A model generated the notes under the pieces. That model was not told the DNA's origin. It saw only the letters and a program-made list of their open reading frames with translations, and ran no database searches. From NCBI RefSeq assembly GCF_047511655.1, contig NC_133397.1:12239501-12303500 (forward strand): a stretch of 64,000 nt of DNA, given 5' to 3'. The stretch's first letter is position 1. Each line of letters starts with the position of its first letter. Shown here piece after piece: positions 1 to 12,352 of this stretch. Position numbers and translations under genes: made by a program. The stretch comes from Castor canadensis (taxonomy: Eukaryota; Chordata; Mammalia; Rodentia; Castoridae).

Positions 1-1624
1 TAATGTTAACGGACTTAATTCACCCATCAAAAGGCACCGCTTGACGAAATGGATTAAAAAGGAACATCCAACAATTTGTTGCTTACAGGAGACCCATCTC
101 ACCAATAGAAATAAGCATAGGCTTGGGATGAAAGGCTGGAAGAAGATTTACCAAGCCAATGGCCCACAAAAACAGGCAGGAGTAGCAATACTTCTCTCTG
201 ACAAAGTAGACTTCAAACCTACATTGATCAAATGAGATAAAGAAGGACATTCCATACTAATAAAAGGGGAAACAGACCTAAGGAAATAATAATTGTCAAC
301 CTATATGCACCCAATGTCAACACACCCAATTTCATCAAACATACCTTGAAGGACCTAAAAGCATATATTAACTCCAACACAGTGGTCATGGGAGACTTTA
401 ACACCCCATTATCATCAATAGATAGGTCATCCAAACAAAAACTCAATAAAGAAATCCAAGATCTAAAATATGCAATAGATCAAATGGACCTAGTTGATGT
501 CTACAGAACACTTCATCCAACCTCTACACAATATACATTCTTCTCAGCAGCCTATGGAACCTTCTCCAAAATAGATCATATCCTAGGGCACAAAGCACGC
601 CTCAGCAAATATAAGAAAATAGAAATTATACCATGCATTCTATCTGCTCACAATGCAATAAAACTAGAACTCAACAACAAAAGTAAAGACAAAAAACATG
701 CAAACAGCTGGAAACTTAACAACTCATTGCTTAATGAACAATGGGTCATTGATGAAATAAAAGAGGAAATTTAAAGGTTCCTGGAAGACAGTGAAAATGA
801 AAACACAACCTACCGGAAACTATGGGACACAGCAAAGGCAGTCCTGAGAGGAAAGTTTATAGCCATGAGTGCATATGTTAAAAAGACTGAAAGATCCCAA
901 ATCAATGACCTAATGCTACATCTCAAACTCCTAGAAAAACAAGAACAAGCAAACCCCAAAACAAGCAGAAGGAGAGAAATAATAAAAATAAGAGCAGAAA
1001 TCAACAAAATAGAAACCAAAAAAACCATACAAAGAATTAATGAAACAAAAAGTTGGTTCTTTGAAAAAATAAACAAGATTGACAGATCCCTGGCAAACAT
1101 GAAAAAATGAGGAGAGAAAAAAACCTAAATTAGTAGAATCAGGAATGCAAAAGGGGAGATTACAACAAACACAATGGAAATCCAGGAAATCATCAGAGAC
1201 TACTTTGAGAACCTATATTCAAATAAAATTGAAAATCTAAAAGAAATGGACAGATTTCTAGATACATATGATCATCCAAAACTGAACCAAGAGGAAATTA
1301 ATCACCTGAATAGATCTATAACACAAAATGGAATTGAAGCAGCAATCAAGAGTCTCCCCAAAAAGAAAAGTCCAGGACCAGATGGATTCTCTGCTGAATT
1401 CTATCAGACCTTTAAAGAAGAACTGAGACCAACCCTCCTTAAACTTTTCCATGAAATTGAAAGGGAAGGAAAATTGCCTAACACATTTTATGAAGCCAGT
1501 ATTACACTTATCCCAAAACCAGGCAAAGATACCTCCAAAAAGGAGAACTATAGGCCAATCTCCTTAATGAACATTGATGCAAAAATCCTCAATAACCGAA
1601 TTCAACAACACTTCAAAAAGATCA
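1..1624 (+). pseudogene. L1 ORF2 copy A, endonuclease to early RT, degenerate
   Basis: The reading frame at the start encodes the L1 apurinic-type endonuclease, with the QETHL motif near 95 and the GDFNTP motif near 391-408. It continues through the linker into the RT fingers ([13 protein letters not shown] near 1369, NYRPISLMN near 1546). It is broken by a TGA at 233-235 (copy D has CGA), a one-base deletion near 280, a TAA at 772-774, and paired compensating indels around 1098-1130. It stops abruptly at U6, where a 12-bp deletion relative to copy D lies just before the junction. This appears to be the older parent of the array. It cannot make ORF2p. Confidence 0.9.
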
Positions 1625-1731
1625 GTGTTCGCTTCGGCAGCACATATACTAAGATTGGAATGATACAGAGAAGATTAGCATGGCCCCTGCGCAAGGATGA
1701 CACGCAAATTCGTGAAGCGTTCCATATTTTT
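1625..1731 (+). pseudogene. U6: U6 snRNA copy 1 (retrocopy fused to L1)
   Basis: Full-length 107-nt U6. It begins GTGTTCGCTTCGGCAGCACA and ends in a run of five T. From knowledge of mammalian U6 I count three substitutions, in the 5' stem, near position 29 and near position 37. The ACAGAGA box (1672-1678) and the AGC of the catalytic triad (1687-1689) are intact. L1 ORF1 sequence follows the T run with no spacer, the hallmark of U6-L1 chimeras made when the L1 reverse transcriptase jumps from L1 RNA to U6 RNA. A real U6 gene needs upstream DSE, PSE and TATA elements. Here the upstream sequence is L1 ORF2, so expression as U6 is unlikely. Confidence 0.95.
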
Positions 1732-2771
1732 AAGAAGACATACTACAAGTACTCAATGAGAATTTTATAGAGATGATACTGGATAAGGTCAACCAAAATG
1801 TACAGGAGACACTCAAGAAATTCCAAGACAATAAAAATAGAGAATTTGAAAAAGCAAAAGAAGAAATAAAGGAAACCATAGAAGCACTGTATAAACACCA
1901 AAGTGAAAGAGAGAACACAATGAATAAATGGATAAATGAACTCAGGACAAAAATAGACAACATTAAAGAAGAAAACTGCCAGGATATGGAAAACCTCAGA
2001 AAAAAGAACGAAACAGAACTGCAAAACAAAATGGAAGGCCAATCCAGCAGAATAGAACAAACAGAAGACAGAATCTCAGAAATTGAAGATGAAATGGTAA
2101 TTAAAGGAAAAACCGAAGAACTATTAATTAAACAACTCAAGACCTGTGAAAAGAAAATGCAAGAACTCACTGACTCCATCAAAAGACCAAACTTGAGAAT
2201 CATGGGCATCGAATAAGGAGAAGAGGTGCAAGCGAAGGGAATGCGTAATATATTCAACAAAACAATAACGGAAAATTTCCCAAATCTAGAGAAAGATATT
2301 CCCATACAGATGCAAGAGGCCTCCAGGACACCAAACAGACCAGATCAAAATAGAACTACTCCACGACATATCATCATTAAAACAACAAGTTCAGAAACTA
2401 AGGAAAGAATATTGAAGGCTGTAAGAGAGAAAAAACAAGTAACATACAAAGGTAAACCCATCAAAATCACAGCAGACTTCTCAACAGAAACATTAAAAGC
2501 AAGAAGAGTGTGGGGTGAGATCTTCCGGGCACTGAATGAAAATAACTTCAACCCCAGGATACTCCACCCAGCAAAGCTATCATTCAAAATAGATGGAGCA
2601 ATAAAAGTCTTCCATGATAAGCAGAAACTAAAACAATATGTGACCACAAAGCCATCATTACAAAAGATTCTGCAAGGGATCCTGCACACAGAAAGTGACA
2701 CCCAACTTAACCATGAAAAGGCAGGCAGCACCAAACCACAGGATAAGAAAAAGCAAGACAGTAGAGAGTAA
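1732..2771 (+). pseudogene. L1 ORF1, 5'-truncated, copy 1
   Basis: L1 ORF1p is the RNA-binding trimeric chaperone of the LINE-1 particle. The frame is open from 1734 just after U6. It encodes a long charged coiled coil (about 1773-2110), then the RRM-like region, then the C-terminal domain with ADFSTETLKARR (about 2473-2508) and PAKLSFKIDG. It ends at TAA 2769-2771. The N-terminus is missing because of 5' truncation at the U6 junction. One in-frame TAA at 2214-2216 interrupts the segment between coiled coil and RRM. The same stop is present in all three array copies, so it predates the amplification. Spacing to the ORF2 start is 50 bp, as usual for L1. Confidence 0.92.
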
Positions 2772-2821
2772 CATCAAGTTAGGTACACACAATCAAACCT
2801 TCAAACAACTAAGACAACTAA

Positions 2822-4483
2822 ATGGCAGGAATCACCACATACCTATCAGTACTAACACTTAATGTTAATGGACTTAATTCACCCATCAAAAGACACCGTT
2901 TGACAAAATGGATTAAAAAAGAAGATCCAACAATTTGTTGCTTACAGGAGACCCATCTCACCGACAGAAATAAGCATATGCTTAGGATGAAAGGCTGGAA
3001 GAAGATTTACCAAGCCAATGGCCCACAAAAACAGGCAGGAGTAGCAATACTTCTCTCTGACAAAGTAGACTTCAAACCTACATTGATCAAATGAGATAAA
3101 GAAGGACATTCCATACTAATAAAAGGGGAAACAGACCTAAGGAAATAATAATTGTCAACCTATATGCACCCAATGTCAACACACCCAATTTCATCAAACA
3201 TACCTTGAAGGACCTAAAAGCATATATTAACTCCAACACAGTGGTCATGGGAGACTTTAACACCCCATTATCATCAATAGATAGGTCATCCAAACAAAAA
3301 CTCAATAAAGAAATCCAAGATCTAAAATATGCAATAGATCAAATGGACCTAGTTGATGTCTACAGAACACTTCATCCAACCTCTACACAATATACATTCT
3401 TCTCAGCAGCCTATGGAACCTTCTCCAAAATAGATCATATCCTAGGGCACAAAGCACGCCTCAGCAAATATAAGAAAATAGAAATTATACCATGCATTCT
3501 ATCTGCTCACAATGCAATAAAACTAGAACTCAACAACAAAAGTAAAGACAAAAAACATGCAAACAGCTGGAAACTTAACAACTCATTGCTTAATGAACAA
3601 TGGGTCATTGATGAAATAAAAGAGGAAATTTAAAGGTTCCTGGAAGACAGTGAAAATGAAAACACAACCTACCGGAAACTATGGGACACAGCAAAGGCAG
3701 TCCTGAGAGGAAAGTTTATAGCCATGAGTGCATATGTTAAAAAGACTGAAAGATCCCAAATCAATGACCTAATGCTACATCTCAAACTCCTAGAAAAACA
3801 AGAACAAGCAAACCCCAAAACAAGCAGAAGGAGAGAAATAATAAAAATAAGAGCAGAAATCAACAAAATAGAAACCAAAAAAACCATACAAAGAATTAAT
3901 GAAACAAAAAGTTGGTTCTTTGAAAAAATAAACAAGATTGACAGATCCCTGGCAAACATGAAAAAATGAGGAGAGAAAAAAACCTAAATTAGTAGAATCA
4001 GGAATGCAAAAGGGGAGATTACAACAAACACAATGGAAATCCAGGAAATCATCAGAGACTACTTTGAGAACCTATATTCAAATAAAATTGAAAATCTAAA
4101 AGAAATGGACAGATTTCTAGATACATATGATCATCCAAAACTGAACCAAGAGGAAATTAATCACCTGAATAGATCTATAACACAAAATGGAATTGAAGCA
4201 GCAATCAAGAGTCTCCCCAAAAAGAAAAGTCCAGGACCAGATGGATTCTCTGCTGAATTCTATCAGACCTTTAAAGAAGAACTGAGACCAACCCTCCTTA
4301 AACTTTTCCATGAAATTGAAAGGGAAGGAAAATTGCCTAACACATTTTATGAAGCCAGTATTACACTTATCCCAAAACCAGGCAAAGATACCTCCAAAAA
4401 GGAGAACTATAGGCCAATCTCCTTAATGAACATTGATGCAAAAATCCTCAATAACCGAATTCAACAACACTTCAAAAAGATCA
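2822..4483 (+). pseudogene. L1 ORF2 copy B, recombinant, degenerate
   Basis: Starts with the ORF2 ATG (MAGITTYLS) after ORF1. From 2822 to about 2984 its diagnostic bases match copy D. From 3001 to the U6 junction they match copy A, including the TGA at 3092-3094, the one-base deletion near 3138, the TAA at 3631-3633 and the 12-bp deletion near 4452. The switch point lies between 2984 and 3001, and one copy-A-type base at about 2952 sits upstream of it. Endonuclease and RT finger motifs are as in copy A. It is not functional. Confidence 0.9.
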
Positions 4484-4590
4484 GTGTTCGCTTCGGCAGC
4501 ACATATACTAAGATTGGAATGATACAGAGAAGATTAGCATGGCCCCTGCGCAAGGATGACACGCAAATTCGTGAAGCGTTCCATATTTTT
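4484..4590 (+). pseudogene. U6: U6 snRNA copy 2
   Basis: Same 107-nt U6 as at 1625, with the same three substitutions, shifted by 2859 bp. The ACAGAGA box and AGC triad are retained. It is flanked on the left by the truncated copy B ORF2 and on the right by ORF1. Confidence 0.95.
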
Positions 4591-5630
4591 AAGAAGACAT
4601 ACTACAAGTACTCAATGAGAATTTTATAGAGATGATACTGGATAAGGTCAACCAAAATGTACAGGAGACACTCAAGAAATTCCAAGACAATAAAAATAGA
4701 GAATTTGAAAAAGCAAAAGAAGAAATAAAGGAAACCATAGAAGCACTGTATAAACACCAAAGTGAAAGAGAGAACACAATGAATAAATGGATAAATGAAC
4801 TCAGGACAAAAATAGACAACATTAAAGAAGAAAACTGCCAGGATATGGAAAACCTCAGAAAAAAGAACGAAACAGAACTGCAAAACAAAATGGAAGGCCA
4901 ATCCAGCAGAATAGAACAAACAGAAGACAGAATCTCAGAAATTGAAGATGAAATGGTAATTAAAGGAAAAACCGAAGAACTATTAATTAAACAACTCAAG
5001 ACCTGTGAAAAGAAAATGCAAGAACTCACTGACTCCATCAAAAGACCAAACTTGAGAATCATGGGCATCGAATAAGGAGAAGAGGTGCAAGCGAAGGGAA
5101 TGCGTAATATATTCAACAAAACAATAACGGAAAATTTCCCAAATCTAGAGAAAGATATTCCCATACAGATGCAAGAGGCCTCCAGGACACCAAACAGACC
5201 AGATCAAAATAGAACTACTCCACGACATATCATCATTAAAACAACAAGTTCAGAAACTAAGGAAAGAATATTGAAGGCTGTAAGAGAGAAAAAACAAGTA
5301 ACATACAAAGGTAAACCCATCAAAATCACAGCAGACTTCTCAACAGAAACATTAAAAGCAAGAAGAGTGTGGGGTGAGATCTTCCGGGCACTGAATGAAA
5401 ATAACTTCAACCCCAGGATACTCCACCCAGCAAAGCTATCATTCAAAATAGATGGAGCAATAAAAGTCTTCCATGATAAGCAGAAACTAAAACAATATGT
5501 GACCACAAAGCCATCATTACAAAAGATTCTGCAAGGGATCCTGCACACAGAAAGTGACACCCAACTTAACCATGAAAAGGCAGGCAGCACCAAACCACAG
5601 GATAAGAAAAAGCAAGACAGTAGAGAGTAA
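4591..5630 (+). pseudogene. L1 ORF1, 5'-truncated, copy 2
   Basis: Appears identical to the copy at 1732-2771, including the in-frame TAA, here at 5073-5075. Coiled coil, RRM and C-terminal domain are in the same order, and it ends at TAA 5628-5630. The identity shows how recent the tandem duplication is. Confidence 0.92.
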
Positions 5631-5680
5631 CATCAAGTTAGGTACACACAATCAAACCTTCAAACAACTAAGACAACTAA

Positions 5681-7343
5681 ATGGCAGGAATCACCACATA
5701 CCTATCAGTACTAACACTTAATGTTAATGGACTTAATTCACCCATCAAAAGACACCGTTTGACAAAATGGATTAAAAAAGAAGATCCAACAATTTGTTGC
5801 TTACAGGAGACTCATCTCACCGACAGAAATAAGCATATGCTTAGGATGAAAGGCTGGAAAAAGATTTACCAAGCCAATGGCCCCCGAAAACAAGCAGGAG
5901 TAGCAATACTTATCTCTGACAAAGTAGACTTCAAACCTACATTGATCAAACGAGATAAAGAAGGACATTCCATACTAATAAAAGGGGAAATAGACCAAAA
6001 GGAAATAATAATCATCAATCTGTACGCACCCAATGTCAACGCACCCAATTTCATCAAACATACCCTGAAAGACCTAAAAGCATATATAAACGCCAACACA
6101 GTGGTTGTGGGAGACTTTAACACTCCATTATCATCAATAGATAGGTCATCCAAACAAAAACTCAATAAAGAAATCCAAGATCTAAAATATGCAATAGATC
6201 AAGTGGACCTAGTAGATGTCTACAGAACATTTCATCCAACCTCTACACAATATACATTCTTCTCAGCAGTCCATGGAACCTTCTCCAAAATAGATCATAT
6301 CCTAGGGCACAAAGCAAGCCTCAGCAAATATAAGAAAATAGAAATAATACCAGGCATACTATCTGACCACAATGCAGTAAAAGTAGAACTCAACAACAAA
6401 AGTAAAGACAAAAAACATGCAAACAGCTGGAAACTTAACAACTCATTGCTTAATGAACAATGGGTCATTGATGAAATAAAAGAGGAAATTTAAAGGTTCC
6501 TGGAAGACAGTGAAAATGAAAACACAACCTACCGGAAACTATGGGACACAGCAAAGGCAGTCCTGAGAGGAAAGTTTATAGCCATGAGTGCATATGTTAA
6601 AAAGACTGAAAGATCCCAAATCAATGACCTAATGCTACATCTCAAACTCCTAGAAAAACAAGAACAAGCAAACCCCAAAACAAATAGAAGGAGAGAAATA
6701 ATAAAAATAAGAGCAGAAATCAACGAAATAGAAACCAAAAAAACCATACAAAGAATTAATGAAACAAAAAGTTGGTTCTTTGAAAAAATAAACAAGATCG
6801 ATAGACCCCTGGCAAACCTGACTAAAATGAGGAAAGAAAAAACCCCAATTAGTAGAATTAGGAATGCAAAAGGGGAGATAACAACAAACACCATGGAAGT
6901 CCAGGAAATCATCAGAGACTACTTTGAGAACCTATATTCAAATAAATTTGAAAATCTAAAAGAAATGGACAGATTTCTAGATACATATGATCATCCAAAA
7001 CTGAACCAAGAGGAAATTAATCACCTGAATAGATCTATAACACAAAATGGAATTGAAGCAGCAATCAAGAGTCTCCCCAAAAAGAAAAGTCCAGGACCAG
7101 ATGGATTCTCTGCTGAATTCTATCAGACCTTTAAAGAAGAACTGAGACCAACCCTCCTTAAACTTTTCCATGAAATTGAAAGGGAAGGAAAATTGCCTAA
7201 CACATTTTATGAAGCCAGTATTACACTTATCCCAAAACCAGGCAAAGATACCTCCAAAAAGGAGAACTATAGGCCAATCTCCTTAATGAACATTGATGCA
7301 AAAATCCTCAATAACCGAATTCAACAACACTTCAAAAAGATCA
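5681..7343 (+). pseudogene. L1 ORF2 copy C, recombinant
   Basis: The endonuclease part (5681-6493) is open for 270 codons and matches copy D, with QETHL, GDFNTP and SDHNAV all present. A TAA at 6491-6493 ends it. Another long open frame (6584-7489, 301 codons) follows in the same frame. Bases match copy D up to 6947 and copy A from 7002 on, so the crossover lies between them. The second frame reads into RT fingers, then straight through the U6 copy into ORF1 DNA, ending at 7489. Confidence 0.9.
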
Positions 7344-7450
7344 GTGTTCGCTTCGGCAGCACATATACTAAGATTGGAATGATACAGAGAAGATTAGCAT
7401 GGCCCCTGCGCAAGGATGACACGCAAATTCGTGAAGCGTTCCATATTTTT
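7344..7450 (+). pseudogene. U6: U6 snRNA copy 3
   Basis: Third 107-nt U6 copy, with the same three substitutions as the others. This copy begins the unit that runs without interruption to an L1 poly-A tail, so 7344-12849 has the layout of a complete U6-L1 chimeric retrogene. Confidence 0.95.
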
Positions 7451-8490
7451 AAGAAGACATACTACAAGTACTCAATGAGAATTTTATAGAGATGATACTG
7501 GATAAGGTCAACCAAAATGTACAGGAGACACTCAAGAAATTCCAAGACAATAAAAATAGAGAATTTGAAAAAGCAAAAGAAGAAATAAAGGAAACCATAG
7601 AAGCACTGTATAAACACCAAAGTGAAAGAGAGAACACAATGAATAAATGGATAAATGAACTCAGGACAAAAATAGACAACATTAAAGAAGAAAACTGCCA
7701 GGATATGGAAAACCTCAGAAAAAAGAACGAAACAGAACTGCAAAACAAAATGGAAGGCCAATCCAGCAGAATAGAACAAACAGAAGACAGAATCTCAGAA
7801 ATTGAAGATGAAATGGTAATTAAAGGAAAAACCGAAGAACTATTAATTAAACAACTCAAGACCTGTGAAAAGAAAATGCAAGAACTCACTGACTCCATCA
7901 AAAGACCAAACTTGAGAATCATGGGCATCGAATAAGGAGAAGAGGTGCAAGCGAAGGGAATGCGTAATATATTCAACAAAACAATAACGGAAAATTTCCC
8001 AAATCTAGAGAAAGATATTCCCATACAGATGCAAGAGGCCTCCAGGACACCAAACAGACCAGATCAAAATAGAACTACTCCACGACATATCATCATTAAA
8101 ACAACAAGTTCAGAAACTAAGGAAAGAATATTGAAGGCTGTAAGAGAGAAAAAACAAGTAACATACAAAGGTAAACCCATCAAAATCACAGCAGACTTCT
8201 CAACAGAAACATTAAAAGCAAGAAGAGTGTGGGGTGAGATCTTCCGGGCACTGAATGAAAATAACTTCAACCCCAGGATACTCCACCCAGCAAAGCTATC
8301 ATTCAAAATAGATGGAGCAATAAAAGTCTTCCATGATAAGCAGAAACTAAAACAATATGTGACCACAAAGCCATCATTACAAAAGATTCTGCAAGGGATC
8401 CTGCACACAGAAAGTGACACCCAACTTAACCATGAAAAGGCAGGCAGCACCAAACCACAGGATAAGAAAAAGCAAGACAGTAGAGAGTAA
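7451..8490 (+). pseudogene. L1 ORF1, 5'-truncated, copy 3
   Basis: Third ORF1 copy, the same as the other two. The shared nonsense codon is at 7933-7935 and the terminal stop at 8488-8490. ORF2 copy D follows after 50 bp. Confidence 0.92.
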
Positions 8491-8540
8491 CATCAAGTTA
8501 GGTACACACAATCAAACCTTCAAACAACTAAGACAACTAA

Positions 8541-11500
8541 ATGGCAGGAATCACCACATACCTATCAGTACTAACACTTAATGTTAATGGACTTAATTCA
8601 CCCATCAAAAGACACCGTTTGACAAAATGGATTAAAAAAGAAGATCCAACAATTTGTTGCTTACAGGAGACTCATCTCACCGACAGAAATAAGCATATGC
8701 TTAGGATGAAAGGCTGGAAAAAGATTTACCAAGCCAATGGCCCCCGAAAACAAGCAGGAGTAGCAATACTTATCTCTGACAAAGTAGACTTCAAACCTAC
8801 ATTGATCAAACGAGATAAAGAAGGACATTCCATACTAATAAAAGGGGAAATAGACCAAAAGGAAATAATAATCATCAATCTGTACGCACCCAATGTCAAC
8901 GCACCCAATTTCATCAAACATACCCTGAAAGACCTAAAAGCATATATAAACGCCAACACAGTGGTTGTGGGAGACTTTAACACTCCATTATCATCAATAG
9001 ATAGGTCATCCAAACAAAAACTCAATAAAGAAATCCAAGATCTAAAATATGCAATAGATCAAGTGGACCTAGTAGATGTCTACAGAACATTTCATCCAAC
9101 CTCTACACAATATACATTCTTCTCAGCAGTCCATGGAACCTTCTCCAAAATAGATCATATCCTAGGGCACAAAGCAAGCCTCAGCAAATATAAGAAAATA
9201 GAAATAATACCAGGCATACTATCTGACCACAATGCAGTAAAAGTAGAACTCAACAACAAAAGTAAAGACAAAAAACATGCAAACAGCTGGAAACTTAACA
9301 ACTCATTGCTTAATGAACAATGGGTCATTGATGAAATAAAAGAGGAAATTTAAAGGTTCCTGGAAGACAGTGAAAATGAAAACACAACCTACCGGAAACT
9401 ATGGGACACAGCAAAGGCAGTCCTGAGAGGAAAGTTTATAGCCATGAGTGCATATGTTAAAAAGACTGAAAGATCCCAAATCAATGACCTAATGCTACAT
9501 CTCAAACTCCTAGAAAAACAAGAACAAGCAAACCCCAAAACAAATAGAAGGAGAGAAATAATAAAAATAAGAGCAGAAATCAACGAAATAGAAACCAAAA
9601 AAACCATACAAAGAATTAATGAAACAAAAAGTTGGTTCTTTGAAAAAATAAACAAGATCGATAGACCCCTGGCAAACCTGACTAAAATGAGGAAAGAAAA
9701 AACCCCAATTAGTAGAATTAGGAATGCAAAAGGGGAGATAACAACAAACACCATGGAAGTCCAGGAAATCATCAGAGACTACTTTGAGAACCTATATTCA
9801 AATAAATTTGAAAATCTAAAAGAAATGGACAGATTTCTAGATACATATGATCATCCAAAACCGAACCAAGAGGAAATTAATCACCTGAATAGACCTATAA
9901 CACAAAATGAAATTGAAGAAGCAATCAAGAGTCTCCCCAAAAAGAAAAGTCCAGGACCTGATGGATTCTCTGCTGAATTCTATCAGACCTTTAAAGAAGA
10001 ACTGATACCAACCCTCCTTAAACTGTTCCACAAAATAGAAAGGGAAGGAAAACTGCCAAACACATTTTATGAAGCCAGTATTACACTTATCCCAAAACCA
10101 GGCAAAGACACCTCCAAAAAGGAGAACTATAGGCCAATCTCCTTAATGAACATTGATGCAAAAATCCTCAACAAAATAATGGCAAATCGAATTCAGCAAC
10201 ACATCAAAAAGATTATTCACCACGACCAGGTAGGCTTCATCCCAGGGATGCAGGGGTGGTTCAACATACAAAAATCAATAAACGTAATAAACCACATTAA
10301 CAGAAGCAAAGACAAAAACCACTTGATCATCTCAATAGATGCAGAAAAAGCCTTTGATAAGATCCAACACCATTTCATGATAAAAGCTCTAAGAAAGCTA
10401 AGAATAGAAGGAAAGTACCTCAACATTATTAAAGCTATATATGACAAACCTACAGCCAGCATTATACTTAATGGAGAAAATCTGAAAACATTCCCTTTAA
10501 AATCAGGAACTAGACAAGGATGCCCACTATCTCCACTCCTATTCAACATAGTACTGGAATTCCTAGCCAGAACAATTAGGCAAGAAGAAGGAATAAAACG
10601 AATACAAATAGGTAAAGAAACTGTCAAAATATCCCTATTTTCAGGTGATATGATCCTATACCTTAAAGACCCAAAAAACTCTACTCAAAAGCTCTTAGAC
10701 ACCATCAATAGCTATAACAAAGTAACAGGATATAAAATCAACATAGAAAAATCAGTAGCATTTCTATACACTAATAATGAACAAACTGAGAAAGAATATA
10801 TGAAAACAATTCCAGTTACAATAGCCCAAAAAAAAATCAAATACCTTGTTGTAAACCTAACAAAAGATGTGAACGACCTCTACAAGGAAAACTATAAACT
10901 TCTGAAGAAAGAGATTGAGGAAGACTATAGAAAGTGGAGAGATGTCCCATGCTCGTGGATTGGTAGAATCAACATAGTAAAAATGGCTATACTCCAAAAG
11001 TAATCTACATGTTTAATGCAATTCCCATCAAAATTCCAATGACATTCATTAAAGACATTGAAAAATCTATAAGGAAACACAAGAGGCCAAGGCAAACACA
11101 AGAGTAGCCAAGGCAATACTCAGTTAAAAGAACAATGCTGGAGGTATCACAATACCTGACTTCAAACTATATTACAATGCAATAACAATAAAAACAGCAT
11201 CGTACTGGCACAAAAACAGACATGAAGACCAGTGGAACAGAATAGAGGACCCAGATATGAAGCCACACAACTATAACCAACTTGTCTTTGACAAAGGCGC
11301 TAAAAATATACGATGGAGAAAAGACAGCCTCTTCAACAAAAACTGCTAGGAAAACTGGTTAGCAGTCTGCAAAAAACTGAAACTAGATCCATGTATATCT
11401 CCCTATACCAATATTAACTCAAAATGGATCAAGGATCTTAATATCAGACCCCAAACTCTAAAGTTGGTATAGGAAAGAGTAGGAAATACTCTGGAGTTAG

Positions 11501-12352
11501 TAGGTATAGGCAAGAACTTTCTCAATGGAACTTCAGCAGCACAGGAACTAAAAGCATAGATAAATGGGACTTCATAAAACTGAAAAGATTCTGCTCAACA
11601 AAAGAAATGGTCTCTAAACTGAAAAGAACACCCACAGAGTGGGAGAAAATATTTGCCAGCTACACTTCAGACAAAGGACTGATAACCAGAATATATAGGG
11701 AACTTAAAAAACTAAATTCTCCCAAAATTAATGAACCAATAAAGAAATGGGCAAGTGAACTAAACAGAACTTTCTCAAAAGAAGAAATCAAATGGCCAAA
11801 AAACACATGAAAAACTGCTCACCATCTCTAGCAATAAAGGAAGTGCAAATTAAAACCACGCTAAGATTCCACCTCACCCCTGTTAGAATAGCCATCATTA
11901 GCAACACCACCAACAACAGGTGTTGGCGAGGATGCGGGGAAAAAGGAACCCTTTTACACTGTTGGTGGGAATGTAAACTAGTACAACCACTCTGGAAAAA
12001 AATTTGGAGGCTACTTAAAAAGCTAAACATTGATCTATCATTTGATCCAGCAATACCACTCTTTGGGATATACCCAAAAGACTGTTACTCCAGAGGCACC
12101 TGCACATCCATGTTTATTGAAGCACTATTCACAATAGCCAAGTTATGGAAACAGCCAAGATGCCCCACCACAGATGAATGGATTAAGAAAATGTGTTATT
12201 TATACACAATGGAATTTTATGCAGCCCTGAAGAAGAATGAAATGTTATCATTCGCTGGTAAATGGATGGAATTGGAGAACATCATTCTGAGTGAGGTTAG
12301 CCTGGCCCAGAAGACCAAAAATCGTATGTTCTCCCTCATATGTGGACATTAG
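8541..12352 (+). pseudogene. L1 ORF2 copy D, endonuclease-RT-Cys domain, inactivated
   Basis: ORF2p is the endonuclease and reverse transcriptase of LINE-1. The endonuclease is open from 8541 to a TAA at 9351-9353, and the same frame continues to 11003. RT motifs present are [13 protein letters not shown] (about 9948), [11 protein letters not shown] (about 10336) and [14 protein letters not shown] (about 10507). The active-site box reads FSGD (about 10639-10650) where L1s have FADD, so one catalytic aspartate is lost. The frame shifts near 11000 and again downstream. Recognisable C-terminal pieces lie at 11607-11810 and 11792-12352, including the Cys-rich [19 protein letters not shown] segment and the terminal ICGH. 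It is full length but dead. It is the parent of the D-type portions of copies B and C. Confidence 0.92.

Noticed and set aside
1174-1770. 198-codon open frame ending in U6/ORF1 DNA as a gene
   Set aside because: It is an L1 RT fragment read through a U6 copy; no start, no full domain, tripled by the array.
1730-2305. 191-codon minus-strand frame (repeated at 4589 and 7449)
   Set aside because: Antisense shadow of the A-rich ORF1 coiled coil, giving Ser/Phe/Leu-rich sequence; no family resemblance.
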